NCBI GenBank assembly: GCA_021521415.1
Contig: JAIQDT010004985.1
Coordinates: forward strand, 62,001-126,000
From: Bidens hawaiensis
Lineage: Eukaryota > Streptophyta > Magnoliopsida > Asterales > Asteraceae
Direction: 5' to 3'
Length of the DNA: 64,000 bases
Shown here: piece after piece, positions 10,318 to 22,847 of the stretch
Layout of the letters: each line of letters begins with the position of its first letter
Position numbering within the stretch: the first letter of the stretch is position 1
Notes under the pieces: generated by a model
Databases searched by the model: none
Seen by the model: only the letters and a program-made list of their open reading frames with translations
What the model was told of the DNA's origin: nothing
Program-made: the position numbers and the translations under genes

Positions 10318-11933
10318 CTACATGTAGCATCTGCGTAATTGAGCTCCATTCCATGTTCTTGGGATGGGGGTGCCATCGAGCCTTTCGAGCCGGTATGCGC
10401 CCTTTCCCAGAACTTCTTTAATAATGTATGGCCCTTCCCAGATCGGGGCCAGCTTTCCTGGGCGCTCCTGGTTCGAAGCCTCGTTGTTACGCAGTATGTA
10501 GTCTCCGACATTGAAGTTGCAGAGTTTCACCCGCGTGTTGTAGTACTTTTGCATTTGTCGCTTGTAGTTCTCTTCACGCGCTGCGGCTAAGTCTCTACGT
10601 TCTTCGGTTAGCATAAGGTCTAACCGTCTTTCCGCATCATTGTCTTCTGGTTGAGTTATGACTCTTGGTGAGGGTAGACCAATCTCGATTGGAACCATGG
10701 CTTCAGTGCCATAGGTGAGGCTGAACGGGGTTTCACCCGTGCTTGATTTTTTCAGCGTTCTGTTTGCCCAAAGGACATGTGGAACTTCGTCCACCCAGCC
10801 GGATCTATGCTCCAAGAGTCTTTTCTTTATGCCGTCGACGATGCTCTTGTTTGCTCTTTCCACCTCACCATTACCCTGCGGGTGTGCCACTGAGGTAAAG
10901 GTGTGGGTGATTTGAAGCTCTTTCAGCCACTTTTGTAGCTTCTGGTCAGCAAAGTTGGTGCCGTTATCGCTCACCAAATTCTGTGGAAGTCCAAAACGAC
11001 AAATAATAAATTCCCAAATAAATTTTTTGATATGTTTTGCGGTTGTTTGGGCTAAGGGTTTTGCTTCTATCCACTTGGTGAAGTAGTCGATGGCTACCAC
11101 TAGGAACTGAACGTTCCCTGCTGCTGTGGGAAATGGGCCCGTCACATCGATGGCCCACTTCTGGAATAGCCATGAAGAAGTGACTGGAACAAGTTCGTTC
11201 TTCGGGCGATGCGTGTTGGGTGCGTAGAGCTGGCAGGACCTACATTTTCTGATGTAGGCCAGCGCATCCGTGTGCATCCCCGGCCAAAAGTATCCCGCGT
11301 TGTTTAGCTTAGCTACAACTGCGCGTGGACCTGCGTGTATCCCACAGATGCCTTCGTGTACTTCCCTTAGGAGGTAGTCGGCATCTTGGTCGTCAACGCA
11401 TCTGAGAAGTGGGCCAAGAAAATTACGCCTGTAAAGTATGTCATCAACGAGTTGATAGTTTAGTGATTTACAGCGTATCTTTCTTGTCTGTGTCTTTAAC
11501 TCTGGTAGTACACCCGTCGCAAGGTAATTTATGATTGGCGTCATCCATGTTTCCGTACCGGTTTGGATGACACAAATTTCCTTGTGCGGGACTGATGGTG
11601 CTCCAAGGAGTTCAACGCGGATGTCCTTTCCCAAGTGGGTGAAGGCTGACGATGCAAGCTTGCTTAACGCATCCGCAGATTTGTTTTCGCTTTGCTTGAT
11701 ATGCACAACTTTGCAATCGTTGAAATCGCGCATAAGGGTTTTTGCTTGTGCGAGGTACAGGGCCATTGTGTCGTTCACGGCTGTGTGTGTCCCGTTTATC
11801 TGGTTGGCTACTAGCATGGAATCCACGTGGGCTTCCAAGTTTTTCACCCCCATCTTACGCGCAATTCTTAATCCAGCCAAGAATGCTTCGTACTCCGCTT
11901 CGTTATTCGTACTTGGGAAATCCAGCCGAATAG
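10318..11933 (-). pseudogene. pol: Gypsy RNase H end and integrase
   Basis: Starts inside RNase H (EYEAFLAGLRIARK, then the catalytic VDS and ADALSKLAS), followed by integrase: an H-H-C-C zinc finger (HEGICGIHAGPR ... CRSCQLYAP), then the core with WAIDVTGPF, VSDNGTNF and NGEVERAN supplying D, D and E, and a C-terminal domain ending in WEGPYIIKEVLGKGAYRL and a final RRCYM. No chromodomain follows, which fits Tat rather than chromoviruses. The integrase part of about 480 codons is fully open to its stop at 10318. A 1-base loss near 11935 separates it from the rest of RNase H, so it would not be made as part of the polyprotein. Confidence 0.9.
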
Positions 11934-13573
11934 CTAAGTGTATTCTTGGCCTGATGGGTTAGTTAGTTTCAACCCTGCGCCTGAACCTTCGTTGTTGGCT
12001 GCTCCATCAGTATAGAGTCGCCAGACATCGTTAATGTCTTGTACTGGAGATGGTTGAGCCTCTTCCTGGCACTCTTTTTCCCGCGAAGCGGGGACTTCTG
12101 CAATAAAGTCGGCCAAGACCTGCCTTTTATGGCTGGTCTTGGCTTGTACTTTATCGCGTATTCTCCCAACTCAATTGCCCATTTGGCTAGGCGCCCTGAC
12201 AACTCAGGTTTGCCTAGAACGTTTGCAAGTTTGAAGTTGGTGAGAATGGTGATTGGGTGGCCTTGGAAATATCGTCTTAGCCTGCGTGAAGCCTGTACAA
12301 GCGCTAAGACTAATTTTTCCAGGGTGGAGTACCGGGTTTCCACGTCTGTTAAGACGCGGCTTACATAGTAGATGGGCATCTGGATGCCTTTTCGTTCTAC
12401 TAGTAAGACTGCCCCGGTTGCTCTGTCTGTGGCGGAGAGGTAGAGAATTAATTCCTCCCCCACTTCTGGTGCTGTGAGCGTTGGGAGTTCGATCAAGCGT
12501 GACCGAATCTCTTGAAAAGCCGCTTCCGCTTCTGGTGTCCAGCGGAAGTGCGTTTTCTTCAAGCAATTTCTCAATGTTGACACGAATGGGAACGACCTAT
12601 CCACATGGTTTGCCAAAAAGCGGTTAAGTGCGACTAGTCGTCCATTCAGTGTCTGAGCCTGTTTGATGGTAGCAGGTGATTCCATTTTCATAATGGCTTC
12701 GACCTTTTCAGGGTTCGCTCTGAAGCCATCTTTGGTAACGATGACTCCTAAGAACTTCCCTTCTTCCATCCCAAAGGAACACTTGATCGGGTTGAGCTTC
12801 ATGTTTATCTTTCTGAGCGTGTTGAAAGTTTTTTCGATGTCTTTCAACATCGCCTCTGGCTCGAGGCTTTTGATGACCAAGTCATCCATGTAGACTTCCA
12901 AGTTCCTCCCGATTTGGGCATGAAACTCTTTGTCCATCTGGCGTTGGTATGTGGATCCGGCATTCTTTAGCCCGAATGGCATCATTTGGTAACAAAATGT
13001 GCCATCGGGCGTCCGAAATGCGGTTTTATCCTGATCGTCAACAGCCATGTGGATTTGATGGTACCCTTTATACGCATCAAGGAAACATTTAAGGCGAAAC
13101 GGTGCTAATGAATCTACCTTAAGGTCAATTTTGGGTAACGGGTAACAATCCTTGGGGCATGCTTTGTTTAGGTCTTTAAAATCTATGCACATGCGCCATT
13201 GTTTGTTGGATTTTGGTACCATGACGGGATTTGCAACCCATGTTTGATATTTACTAACGCATACGATACCTGCGTCAAGGAGTTCCTTGACTTGGGTTCT
13301 ACACGCGTTAGCCTGCTCAGCACCCATTACGCGACGCTTTTGTATGACCGGTGTAAACGCCGGGTCACACTTGAGCTTATGCTCAGCCTTACTTCGAGGT
13401 ACACCAGTCATGTCAGCTGGTGTCCACGCGAAGATGTCGGCATTTTTTTGCAACAAGCGCTTGAGTAAGGTGCGTGTGAGATTAGTGATCGTTAGGCCAA
13501 TGGTAACAGCCTGGTCAGGGTATTTGCCATTGAAGGCCCATTCTTCTGGCTCAGAGATGGTTGGTTTAGCCAT
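11934..13573 (-). pseudogene. pol: Gypsy reverse transcriptase and RNase H N-terminal part
   Basis: The main frame starts with GEPEEW-like SEPEEWAFNGKYPDQ, then reverse transcriptase with CIDFKDLNKACPKD, FLDAYKGYHQI, and the active-site box YMDDLVIKS (about 12870-12895). The fingers, palm, thumb and connection domains are all recognisable. The frame is lost near 12115-12120 just after RPAIKG; a second frame (12116-11934) then supplies DFIAEVP and the RNase H start YTDGAANNEGSGAG. Reverse transcriptase copies the element RNA and RNase H removes the RNA template. The relation to the gag-protease frame is also off by one base near 13580-13600. These shifts make the polyprotein untranslatable as a unit. 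Confidence 0.9.
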
Positions 13574-15681
13574 TTTTGGTTTAGTTTAGATGAAACGGAT
13601 GCGATGCATACCTGGGGAATGCCCGTGATCATCGCGACGCCCTCAGCTGTTGGCCATCCCATCATACCATGGACCGAAGACACCACGGCATTAAATCTTA
13701 CCATCCCGTCTCTACCGAAGAGAATGTCGTATGTGTGGTGTGGCTTCCTCATTACAACGAAGTCCACGTCTTCCGTGCGGGAGTACTTCCCGTCCGTGAG
13801 AGTGACGGGGAAAGATAAGATTCCCAAGGGGGTGTTTGTGCTGCCGTCGAACCCTTCCATCGAGGCGTAAACTGTTTCTAGGCGTTCCTTGTCTTCGTCA
13901 TCTAGCTTGTCGAAGAACTGCCTATACATGATCGTTGAGGAGGCGCCATTATCAGCAAGGGTGCGGGAGGTGATGTAGTGCCCTAGCTGGCTTTTGATGA
14001 CTATGGGGCCTTCTTTGTTGGGCCCCCCTGGCACACGCGGGAAGCGCACTTCTGCTTCCTTCCACGCACTTGGCTCTGTTGTTCGTCGTTTTCTTCCGCT
14101 GATGTTGCCGTGAACCATGTGAATGCTGATGTCGACGGGCTTCCTTCCGTTGCCCATGTACCGATTGTCTTTCCTCCCTTCGTTCTTGATTGACGCCACG
14201 AGGTGTGTGAGTTTCCCATCCTTGACGAATGTTTCGACGACATCCTTCAAGGATGTGCATTCCTCAGTGATGTGGCCTTTTGTTCCGTGAAAGTCACAGG
14301 ATTTGCTCTGATCAGCGTTTTGACGCTGTCGGATTATTGGAGGCTTTGGCCATGGGAGCCTCTCGGTGGCAAATATCTCGGTGACACTTTTGGTGAGTGA
14401 CGTCCATCTGGGATTCCGGTTCGACGAGTGCATGTTGTCCCTTCCGCCTAAGAGAGGACGAGAGCTGGATGAGGTGTCAAAGTTTATCCTTGACTTCCAA
14501 ATACCAAGCTTCCTCTTTTTATTTTGTCGGGCGGTACGGACGTTATTTTCTCTTGTTCTCTGCGTGTAGAGGTTTGTGCTCTGGGGAAGATTTCTACCCA
14601 GTTGCTTCTTCGTTTCGGAAAAGTGTTTAGCTGTCTTCATGATGGCATCCCACGTGGATGGCATGCCTTCTTTACCTGTCAACGTGCGGATGAGCTCTGG
14701 GTACTCAGCGCCCTGGATGAAAGCGGCGCGAACAAGATCTTCGCTAATAGTGCCCAGACTTAGCTTCTTTGAGTTGAAGCGAGTGATAAAGTCTAGCAAA
14801 GATTCGTCTTCCTCTCGGATGCAGTTGAGGATCGTCCATTACTCTTCAGTATATTTTCTTTGTTGACTGAAGTGCTGGCTGAATTTGTGCTGGAAGTCTG
14901 CCCAATCGTAGATGTGGTGGACCGGTAGACGATCAAACCACGCTCTAGCTGCCCCGACGAGCGTCATTTGGAACATGTAACACCATGTGGGTTCCGTCCA
15001 ATTACTGACGGTTGCCCCCGCTATAAATCTGTTCATGTGATCGTCCGGGTCAGATATGCCATTGTAAGTGCCTATGTTGGACATCTGTTTGGCACTCTTT
15101 GGGGCGATTGCTTCCGCAATGTCCCTTGCAAATTTGGACGTTCCCGCATTCGCAATAGTTGGTCTGAAAGTTTTGGAGAAGTCACGTGGGTTTCCCCCCG
15201 TGTTCTTTGGTTCGAAAGTTTCTTCGAAATTTCTTCTCGAGTGGAAGTCTGCTTCTTTACGCTTCCCTTTCGCCTGATGACGTGGGTTTGCGTCACTGTC
15301 AGATTCTTCCCAATCTTCATCCACATACTCGCAATCATTGCTCATGTTGAGCTGTTGTCGAGTGCTTCCGAATTGGTCATTGGCCTGTTGGAGTGAACGT
15401 AAACGTTCGTCCAACTCGGCTTGGAATTCTTTCTGACGTGCTTCCGCCCAAGCTTTAACTTGTTCTGGTGTTTGTCGGGGAAGTCTCGTCTGTTGTTTCC
15501 CCAACTGGGTATCAATGAATCCCAGGAGAGGATTGTTTACTGCACTTGCCCCGGCTTGGGTAACCGGGGTAGTGTTCGTAACAATCGTGTATTCACCGGT
15601 GTTCCCCCCAGTAGCTGGGGTTGTGGTTACCGGAGTTTCTTTGTTACCCGGTGGCTTTGGCATCGGAGTAACCTTAACCAT
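13492..15681 (-). pseudogene. gag: Gypsy Gag and aspartic protease, one in-frame stop
   Basis: Starts at ATG 15681 shortly after the primer site. The N-terminal part is Pro/Thr-rich, followed by a Gln-rich coiled segment and the gypsy capsid domain (MNRFIAGATVSNWTEPTWCY, ARAWFDRLPVHHI). A TAA at 14839-14841 interrupts the capsid, yet the same frame continues directly with DFITRFNSKKLSLG, so this is one gene with a nonsense mutation. Further on is the single Tat-type knuckle CDFHGTKGHITEEC, and then the protease with the active-site motif LADNGASSTIMY. The protease processes Gag-Pol. The frame runs to 13492, past the start of the reverse transcriptase reading, in a different frame. Confidence 0.88.
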
Positions 15682-15733
15682 CTTTCCAGAAGTTTGAAAA
15701 AACTGAGAGAAAGAAGAGTAAGTTCTAGCTTAA

Positions 15734-15749
15734 TGCACGGATGGCGCCA
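15734..15749 (-). other. Primer binding site of gypsy element 1
   Basis: The - strand reads TGGCGCCATCCGTGCA, one base after the LTR end TTTCTTCA. A TGGCGCC start is typical of plant Ty3/gypsy primer sites; I did not identify the exact tRNA. Confidence 0.7.
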
Positions 15750-15750
15750 A

Positions 15751-16675
15751 TGAAGAAACACTAAATGACCCCGGCAGATTAAGGATAATCTTAGGGTAAA
15801 TAGATGTTTCCCACGAGGGTTAGGTCCGGCAAAGATGGTTATTCTTCTCAACCTGCAAAACAGACACCGTAAGCTCGTCACTGAGAAGGGGGGGTCCCTC
15901 CTTGTGACCACCCTCCGGCGTGAGAATCAGATTAGATTGCTCTGAATATAAGTGTATATAGAGAGAAATGGCTAGAGAGAAGATGATGATACCGTTCCAA
16001 GGTGTTGGAGTATTTATAGCCGAAGGTAGGTTTCCAACCAGGTACGGCCAGCTGTATATAATATTCCTTTTCCACCAACTATGGGCTACGTTCGTGCCAC
16101 GATGGGAGTTGGTGGGTAGGCAGCGGCTGATAGTGACATTTTGTACTAGAGCGTGCTCCTCCTGGTACTATTGTCGGTGAGCTATCACCCTGTGATTGGT
16201 TCATGGGTTGCTTTTGTCAGATCTTGTCTATTTGTCCATACCTTGGTAGGTATAGTACAAAAGATCTTCTAGAAGCGTACGGACTGGCTCTTTTGGGCGG
16301 GAATATTCCCGCCCTGCTCATTCCTTCTTCAGGTGACATTGCTGAAGTATAAGAGTTAGTGCCTTATGCGTGTAGCCTTACTGTTAGTGCAGGTAGCCTT
16401 CCTTCTTGGCTTGTACCCACAGCTGCGGGGACAGGCAGGGTATTGTACCAAGGGAGGCTTTCCTGCGGGGACAGCTGGCTTACTGCGTGTAAGGTCTTCA
16501 TCTCTCTGAGCATGGTGGGTCCTGCGGATCCAGTTGGTCTTTGCGCAGACGTACCTCCTCAAAGTGAGTTGCGGGTCCAACTGGGCTTTGCGGGGACCTA
16601 CCTCTTCAGCATGTGTTTGCGGGTCAAACAAAGTCATGTATGTTGCAATAGGTCTCTCTGGTTTTACTGTAGTCA
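15751..16675 (-). repeat. 5' LTR of gypsy element 1
   Basis: The inner end is clear: + strand TGAAGAAACAC at 15751, next to the primer site; the same end is found at 55459 in element 2. A 24-base block (15907-15930) is identical to 55629-55652 in the LTR of element 2, and a - strand TATA box CGGCTATAAATAC at about 16011-16022 is shared too. The outer end at GTAGTCA (16675) is my best estimate because the partner LTR is outside the window. Confidence 0.78.
16011..16022 (-). promoter_or_regulatory. LTR TATA box
   Basis: The - strand CGGCTATAAATAC is conserved in both gypsy LTRs (here and 55722-55732), which supports it as the LTR core promoter driving gag-pol. Confidence 0.65.
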
Positions 16676-17660
16676 CCAATAATCAGTCCACCGTCTCCAC
16701 CAATTGAAGCACCAATACCAACTTTTGACCGCATGTCCGTTTAATTATTCTGTTTTTACCTTTATTACTTCAACCAATTAGTTCGCTTATATTTTGTTCC
16801 GTTTAATTTGCGAGACTGCATGGTTTAAGCATGTTATGCTCACGTTTAGTTGTTTATTGTTAACTGTATGATTGCAATAGTAATAGAGAGTTAGAAAGTG
16901 CATTGTATGATAATTTATTGAATCGTCAATATTCACAGGTAATAGCTTCTTCATATTCTAACTATTTTGTTGCTCTTGATAATCATGGTGGTATGATTAT
17001 AATTATGACGATGAAGATGGCATCTCTGTTTTCATTAGTAGGTTTAGTAATTTTTGGATTTAATTTTTCCCTTTGAAAGTACTTGAAAGTACGTATTCTT
17101 TTCATATTTGAATTCATTTTTAGCTATTTTTTTTATTTTGGAATTCATTTTTAGCTAAACATAAATATCCACTTTATGTCCACCGCAACGGGCGGGTTCA
17201 AGAATAGAGTGGGTAATGGGTAAAAACTCAAAAAACTATCACTTCTCACATTTGAAAACAGTTTCAATCAATTTGTGTTCAAGTCAAATCAGATTATAAG
17301 CAAAATGAGCTCGAGTTTCTTTAAAAAAAAGATATAATTTTGGTTTTGCCAAAAATGGGTTATAAGCAAAATGAGTTCGGTCCATTTAAAAAGATTATAT
17401 TTTGTTCTTTGGGTCAACATGTTACAAGTATAATCAGTTCAGGTCATTTTAAAAGAATACTAGTTTGTGGTTTAGGAATGCAATGGCATTGTGGTACTTG
17501 TTTGGAAATGTTTGTATAGTCAGAGGTTTAAGGGCTGTTTGAATGCGTGTATTGAGAGTGATTATTTGGTATTAAAATTATTCAAATCATATAAGCAGGA
17601 AAAATTTTAAAATCGGATGATCATAACACTTTAAAAAACGTTCATCAGTTAAATGTGGAG
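16676..17660. other. No gene seen
   Basis: AT-rich sequence right of gypsy element 1. A degenerate GC-rich patch near 17180-17200 (CACCGCAACGGGCGGG) resembles a worn Helitron hairpin, but no CTAG end follows. Confidence 0.5.
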
Positions 17661-17665
17661 CATAA

Positions 17666-20600
17666 TGTCACACCCCGAAAACTTAACATAGCAGCGGAAG
17701 TCTTAATTAAGACGTTCGAGTGTTGACAGATGCCGATTACCCATACAATATTTAAACACACACACCATTAATATACAAGTTGGACATTTATTATTTAAAA
17801 ACACAAGTTTCAAATCATCAGAGTACATATTATTTTAAAACATTATGTCCAACTGTCGGGATCTAGAATCCCGCCTTTTTCCATGTTCTCTTCACGAAGC
17901 GCCAAGTTATCATTTACCTGAAAAACACATTTAAAATATACGTCAACACAAAGGTTGGTGAGTTCTCAATAATAATAAATATCCTTTTTCATTAAACTTC
18001 ACTTTCTCCATTTCGAAACTATATTGTCCAAAATCAAAATTTATGTTTTACCTTGACCCCACGGGACCAAGGCCAACTTACACGAAAGTTGTTTAAAAAT
18101 CATCTAGTCGCCTCAACGACAAACCAAATGGACACCTTTCGAATTACCACGATAATTCTTGAAATGACATTTTAGTTTTCAACATTTGTGATAGTTATAA
18201 ACTAGCAAGGAATATAACGAATGTAATGCTACTAAACCTATAATCAAAGCGTACAATAATTCAAAATATATGCCCCTAACATTTAACCAACGCAACTGGT
18301 CGGCAGGCAGGGCGTCACCCGATAGATCTATCAATATTTCTATGCCTTTTTACAGTTAATGATTATAAGACTGCCACGATCTTCGATTCTCCCAACATTT
18401 AATTTTGGTCAACCCGAATACGTTAATCTACGTTGGTCAAATTTAGAGCCCTTATCATATCACAATTGTTAAGATAATAAAATGTGTTTTATCACAAACG
18501 TGTTTCCTCCCCGAAAACATTTATAAATTATTTAAAACATTTAAAATGGTGGGGATATCTGAGAAACTCACATTGACTGTTACTGTCGGTTTTCGTTCAC
18601 TTCTCGTGTCCTATTCATTTAGTACACGTTTTTAATAATTTATTCCCACAATAATCTTAAGTTGTTTTTCCAACTTAAAGTGTTCACACCACTAGTCTTT
18701 CCAAAAAGGTTTAACTTGTTTATTAGTTTTAGTGTTCAACGACCCACTGACGGCTTTGGTTTGGTTAAATCCATATTATATATTCACTCAAATACATAAC
18801 ATATATACCATAAGAACATATACATATATATATACACACACACACACGCATACACATATATTTTATATGTCTTCTCCTATATTACTAACATATATATTTT
18901 CCAACCTTATCATCAATTATGCAATTAAAATACTTAAGTAATTTCTTAAAATTGTTTATTATTTATTAATTAAATATTTAATTGTAATTATAGTAAAACC
19001 TCTTTTTATTTGCTGAATTATTTATGTCTTTCCAAAATTTTACAATACTTATGTTAATTTGTAATATTTTACCTGTTTTGTCGGTTTAGCGTTTAACGGT
19101 GAATTGTTTAATGTTTTTATTGAAAATTAATCTTTTTAAGTAAAAATATAGTTTTTATAGCTGAAGTAAGTGTGTTTTATAATTTAGTTTGTAAAAATAT
19201 ATTTGTTGTCGGTTTAGTTTAAATTTAATAAAAATGGTCATTTTTAACGTTTTCGCGTCGTTTTTCGCGACGTGACTCGTTTATTGTCAAGTTTTATCAT
19301 CTTGACCACTTTACACACATTATATGGTGTAATGTATATGAGTTTTTAAGTTTTAGGGGCTGTTTTATTTCAGCTCCTAAAATCTTTGTCGGTTAGCTTT
19401 AAAAAGCCGATTTTTCGACTAGTTAAGTAATCGACACTCATTTTAAAGCAAATAAAGCATGTATATCAAATAACACATCAAATCTAATTATTATAAACAT
19501 GCAAAAATATAAAATTTTCAGAATTAATATTTTGTCATAAAAATCATATTTTATTAGCTAAAAATATGCATTTATTTCATATCATAAGGTTATTATGTCA
19601 CACATCATTAACCATACTTATGATTATAATTTCTAATGATTTGTAACATTTAATTAAACTAATAAAATCAGATTTTATTCCATTCCTTTTGTAGCCTATT
19701 TATTATTTTTATTGTATATATCAAAGTATTACTTTTCCAATATTTATCCTAGCTTGTTATGACAACTTTTTGTATACTTTCACTTTATTGTCTTTCAACT
19801 TATCAATATTATTTTATTAATCCATGTCAACTATTTTCATGATAATATTAACAAGTTTACTAGTAACAATTCAAATTTAACATAACAATCTTAAGTAGAT
19901 TACATGCATGTATAGTTTATGTGTTTCTATTCAACAAGAACATATACCTAAGTTAATATTATTACCAATCTTGTATTATTATCATATTATTTTCATTTTT
20001 GTCAAGAAACTTATATGTATTATCAAACTTTAAACATGCATATCAATATTTAAGCATAGAACATAAAAATACACATATGTATGTAACATTAACCATTTGA
20101 AATCATACATATTCATACTCTCTCTGTAACTCACGGCTCTCTCTCTATATACCTCTTTGTATTCTCATCTTTTAATCTCATTTTTAATCCTTTAGATCTT
20201 AAAATCACCAAACCAAGCTTAACAATATGAATATTGAAGTGATATGCATGTGTGTGTGTATGTATATGTGGATTCGGGTTCCAAATACACACACACATAA
20301 CCCACGGGTCATACATGCATACATACTCACTTTGTAATCTTCCATTTTCACATGAGTTTGAGGGTTTGGTTACTTGTGTGAACCCTTTCAAGATGCAAGA
20401 ACAAGGATTTTGCATCCAAAACTTAAAGAATGAAACTAGCGTTTCGGATTTACCTTAGGGTTTTCGAGAGAGGTATAAGAAAATAAGATGGATGGTCTCT
20501 TGGTGTATGCCTAAAGCTTGAATCTTCCTAACTTTGCTTCTAACTCATCTTCTTGAATTGATGCTAGGGTTTTGATAATAATATGAAGATAGTTGAGAGA

Positions 20601-21369
20601 GAAGGGGGTGGGGTGGGGTTCGGCCGCAAGGAGGAATGGAGGGAGAGAAAGGGGTGGTGGTGTTGTGTTGGAAGGTGTAGGGATTTTAAATTAGAAATGT
20701 GTTGGGACAAGTGTGAAGTCTAGGGTTATGTGTTATACATGCACATGTTTAGAGTGGTAATTAAGCAAGCCAAGGGTTAGGGTAGTGTGAAGGGTGGAAG
20801 GCTAGGGGGTGTTGTGTAAATATTTTATTTTATTTATTTAATTAATTAACAACATGTATTTTATTTACCCCTTAGATCATATTTTATAAAATACAACTAG
20901 TTAGGATTAGTTTTATGTAAAACCAATCACATATCTGAATTCCTTATAAAAGTAGCTTCGAAACCATATAAAGATGTAAATTTTTGGAGTTGGTTGGTTT
21001 CGGGTCCTTACGGTGAGCGGTATTGGCTTTTACTCGCTTATTTTCTAAATTTCGCGAATCGAACATTCTAAAATTATACTTATGACCTAACATTAATATA
21101 TTTACTGAATTTATATTATTTTAGGTCATTCCCGACGTTTAGGAATTTATTTGGACTTTTAACCTTACCCGGGTCGCTGTCAGTATCAGTTTTGAGCAGT
21201 ATTCGATACGCGCCAAAACTTAACTTTTTGAACACAATAAAATATAATACTCATATTCTCAGAGTCTTTAGACTAAAATATTATTATTTTATTTTCCATA
21301 ATACGAGATTACACTATAAACACGGATTACATTAGCGCAGAATTAGTCCTAAAAAGCTCGGTTGGCACA
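17666..21369 (-). mobile_element. Solo LTR, 3.7 kb, with 5-bp target duplication
   Basis: It begins TGTCACACCCCG and ends GGTTGGCACA on the + strand, and is flanked on both sides by CATAA (17661-17665 and 21370-21374). TG...CA ends plus a perfect 5-bp duplication identify an LTR left after recombination between the two LTRs of a retrotransposon. By comparison with relatives in the window the transcribed direction is the - strand. There is no coding capacity; the interior is AT-rich with a short CA/TA repeat near 18815-18860 and a G-rich patch near 20600-20660. Confidence 0.85.
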
Positions 21370-21582
21370 CATAAGAGGAGGCTAAAAATGCTTATTCAAA
21401 CAGATTGCGGTTGAAAACACAAAGGAGGTACAGAATGGACATTAAAGCAATATATAATTTGTTTTTTTTTTGGGTTTAAAAGGTTATACGTATTTGTTAT
21501 GGTTATTGGACTTTCATATTGTAATATTCTTTCCGAATTCCGACTACCAGTCAACAGAAAATGCAAATTTTTGGGTTTTTTT

Positions 21583-22075
21583 CTGGAGGAAAATTTGCCT
21601 TATGCCATTTATATATCTAACCGAGAGCTCGTGATTTAATTGGGAGAGTATTTGCAGAGGTATAAAGGTATTTGGAATCCTTGAGAGTAAGTATACTGGT
21701 CACCAACTGTTTTTTGTATATTATCTTATTGCTAAATTATTAAACACAGTTTTGACTTTTTTTCAGCATCTGTTGACTAGGCAGTTACAATGATGTATCA
21801 ACCCCTGTCTGTCTTTTGCATTCGTCCAGTCAATCGTTTTTATACAATTGTTGGTATGTTTTTTTTTGGTTTCTGTGCAATTTTTTATTTTTTGTTTTAA
21901 TGTGATAAGTGCCTATTTTCTTTTGTAATATATTTTTGCAGCTCAGAGATTTTACCAGTTGCTTTTAGTCCTGATGGACAACAGTTGGCTAGCGGCTCGG
22001 GTGACACTATGCTATGATATATTTGTGAGACCTAAATACACAAAGGCCCTTGTTCACCTGTACATGCTAGCTCCC
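21583..22075 (+). pseudogene. NLE1: Captured fragment of Notchless (WD40 ribosome biogenesis factor)
   Basis: Three exon-like blocks separated by short introns match the N-terminal half of the plant Notchless protein, a WD40 factor of 60S ribosome assembly. Block 1 (about 21583-21690) reads EENLPYAIYISNRELVI, then LGEYLQR after a stop. Block 2 (about 21768-21853), after TTTTTTTCAG, reads MYQPLSVFCIRPVNR and is followed by a GTATGT donor. Block 3 (about 21943-22072), after TTTTTGCAG, reads PVAFSPDGQQLASGSGDT, and after a frame break DLNTQRPLFTCT. The sequence order and exon breaks follow a host gene, but stops, frame breaks and the missing C-terminal WD repeats show a pseudogene. Identification is by recall of the family. 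Confidence 0.72.
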
Positions 22076-22469
22076 CTTTTTAGCCCGTTACTCAACTTGA
22101 GCTGACACATATGTCTTGCCAGACTTAGTACCACTAAGGGTGTAAATAAGCCGAACATGACATTCATATTTGCTGGTTGGCTTGGTTTAGATAAAAAAAC
22201 TATTAAAAATTAATATTACAAAAAATAATCATGTTCTTATTGGTGACTGGTGAGCCTGGGTGAGGAAAAAATGATATTCAAAATTTAAGTGATCTTGGCT
22301 AAAGGTATCTTGCAATTTGTTTGTGATTCTCGTGTGATTGTAAAACCAACCATATAAGGAAAAGGGAAAATTATCCGACAAGTATGAATATTTTTATTTA
22401 ATCGTTTTTATAAAGTTTCAAATGTTTTTCTATAAACCTGTTGATAAAATTGCATATATTGTGCAGGAA

Positions 22470-22740
22470 ACATCAACAATAGATTGAAAGACGGGATTTT
22501 AATAGGATGCTTGAGTCCAACCACACTACTGAATTGTTTGATGATATACCATCATGTGAGTAAAAACATATTATTTTTGATCTTTTGACTAATTTATTTG
22601 AAATTTTGAGTTTTTTATATATTGAGTGTTTTATTTTGAGTTGTTGTATTGATACAGGTGTTTGAATGTTTAATTACGTGCAGTTGCACCATACCAGAAG
22701 TTGCATAGGGAAAAAGACTTGCAAAAGATCAGAAAAGTTT
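22470..22740 (+). pseudogene. Two exon-like fragments of unknown origin
   Basis: Between the Notchless and bZIP fragments lie two short blocks, each preceded by a splice-acceptor-like GTGCAG: about 22475-22563, reading IERRDFNRMLESNHTTELFD, and about 22682-22738, reading APYQKLHREKDLQKIRK. Both are coding-like in composition, but I do not recognise the protein. They could be one gene, since they are adjacent and in the same direction. Function not assigned. Confidence 0.4.
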
Positions 22741-22847
22741 TTATGCTATTAGTAGTTAAATACAATTGCTATAATAATTTAATAACCATGTTAATGGTTG
22801 TGCACGTTAAGCATCTTAAAATGAAAACGTTGTAAATGGTTCTCAGA

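Larger units (their letters stand above)
5687..16675 (-). mobile_element. Tat-like Ty3/gypsy retrotransposon with antisense gene (element 1)
   Basis: On the - strand: 5' LTR (about 16675-15751), primer site, gag, protease, reverse transcriptase, RNase H, integrase (ending at 10318), then a long 3' region that carries a spliced gene on the + strand. Integrase after RNase H is the Ty3/gypsy order, and the absence of a chromodomain and the extra antisense ORF fit the Tat group. The 3' LTR is not seen: the copia element at 1-5686 sits between the antisense gene and where it should be. Element 2 (55459 onward) shows the same layout with that LTR present. At least four lesions in gag-pol make this copy non-autonomous. 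Confidence 0.88.

Noticed and set aside
14968..15396. Reading frame of 142 codons on the + strand
   Set aside because: Antisense shadow of gypsy gag.
17170..17215. Helitron 3' end
   Set aside because: Imperfect hairpin and no CTAG at the right distance.
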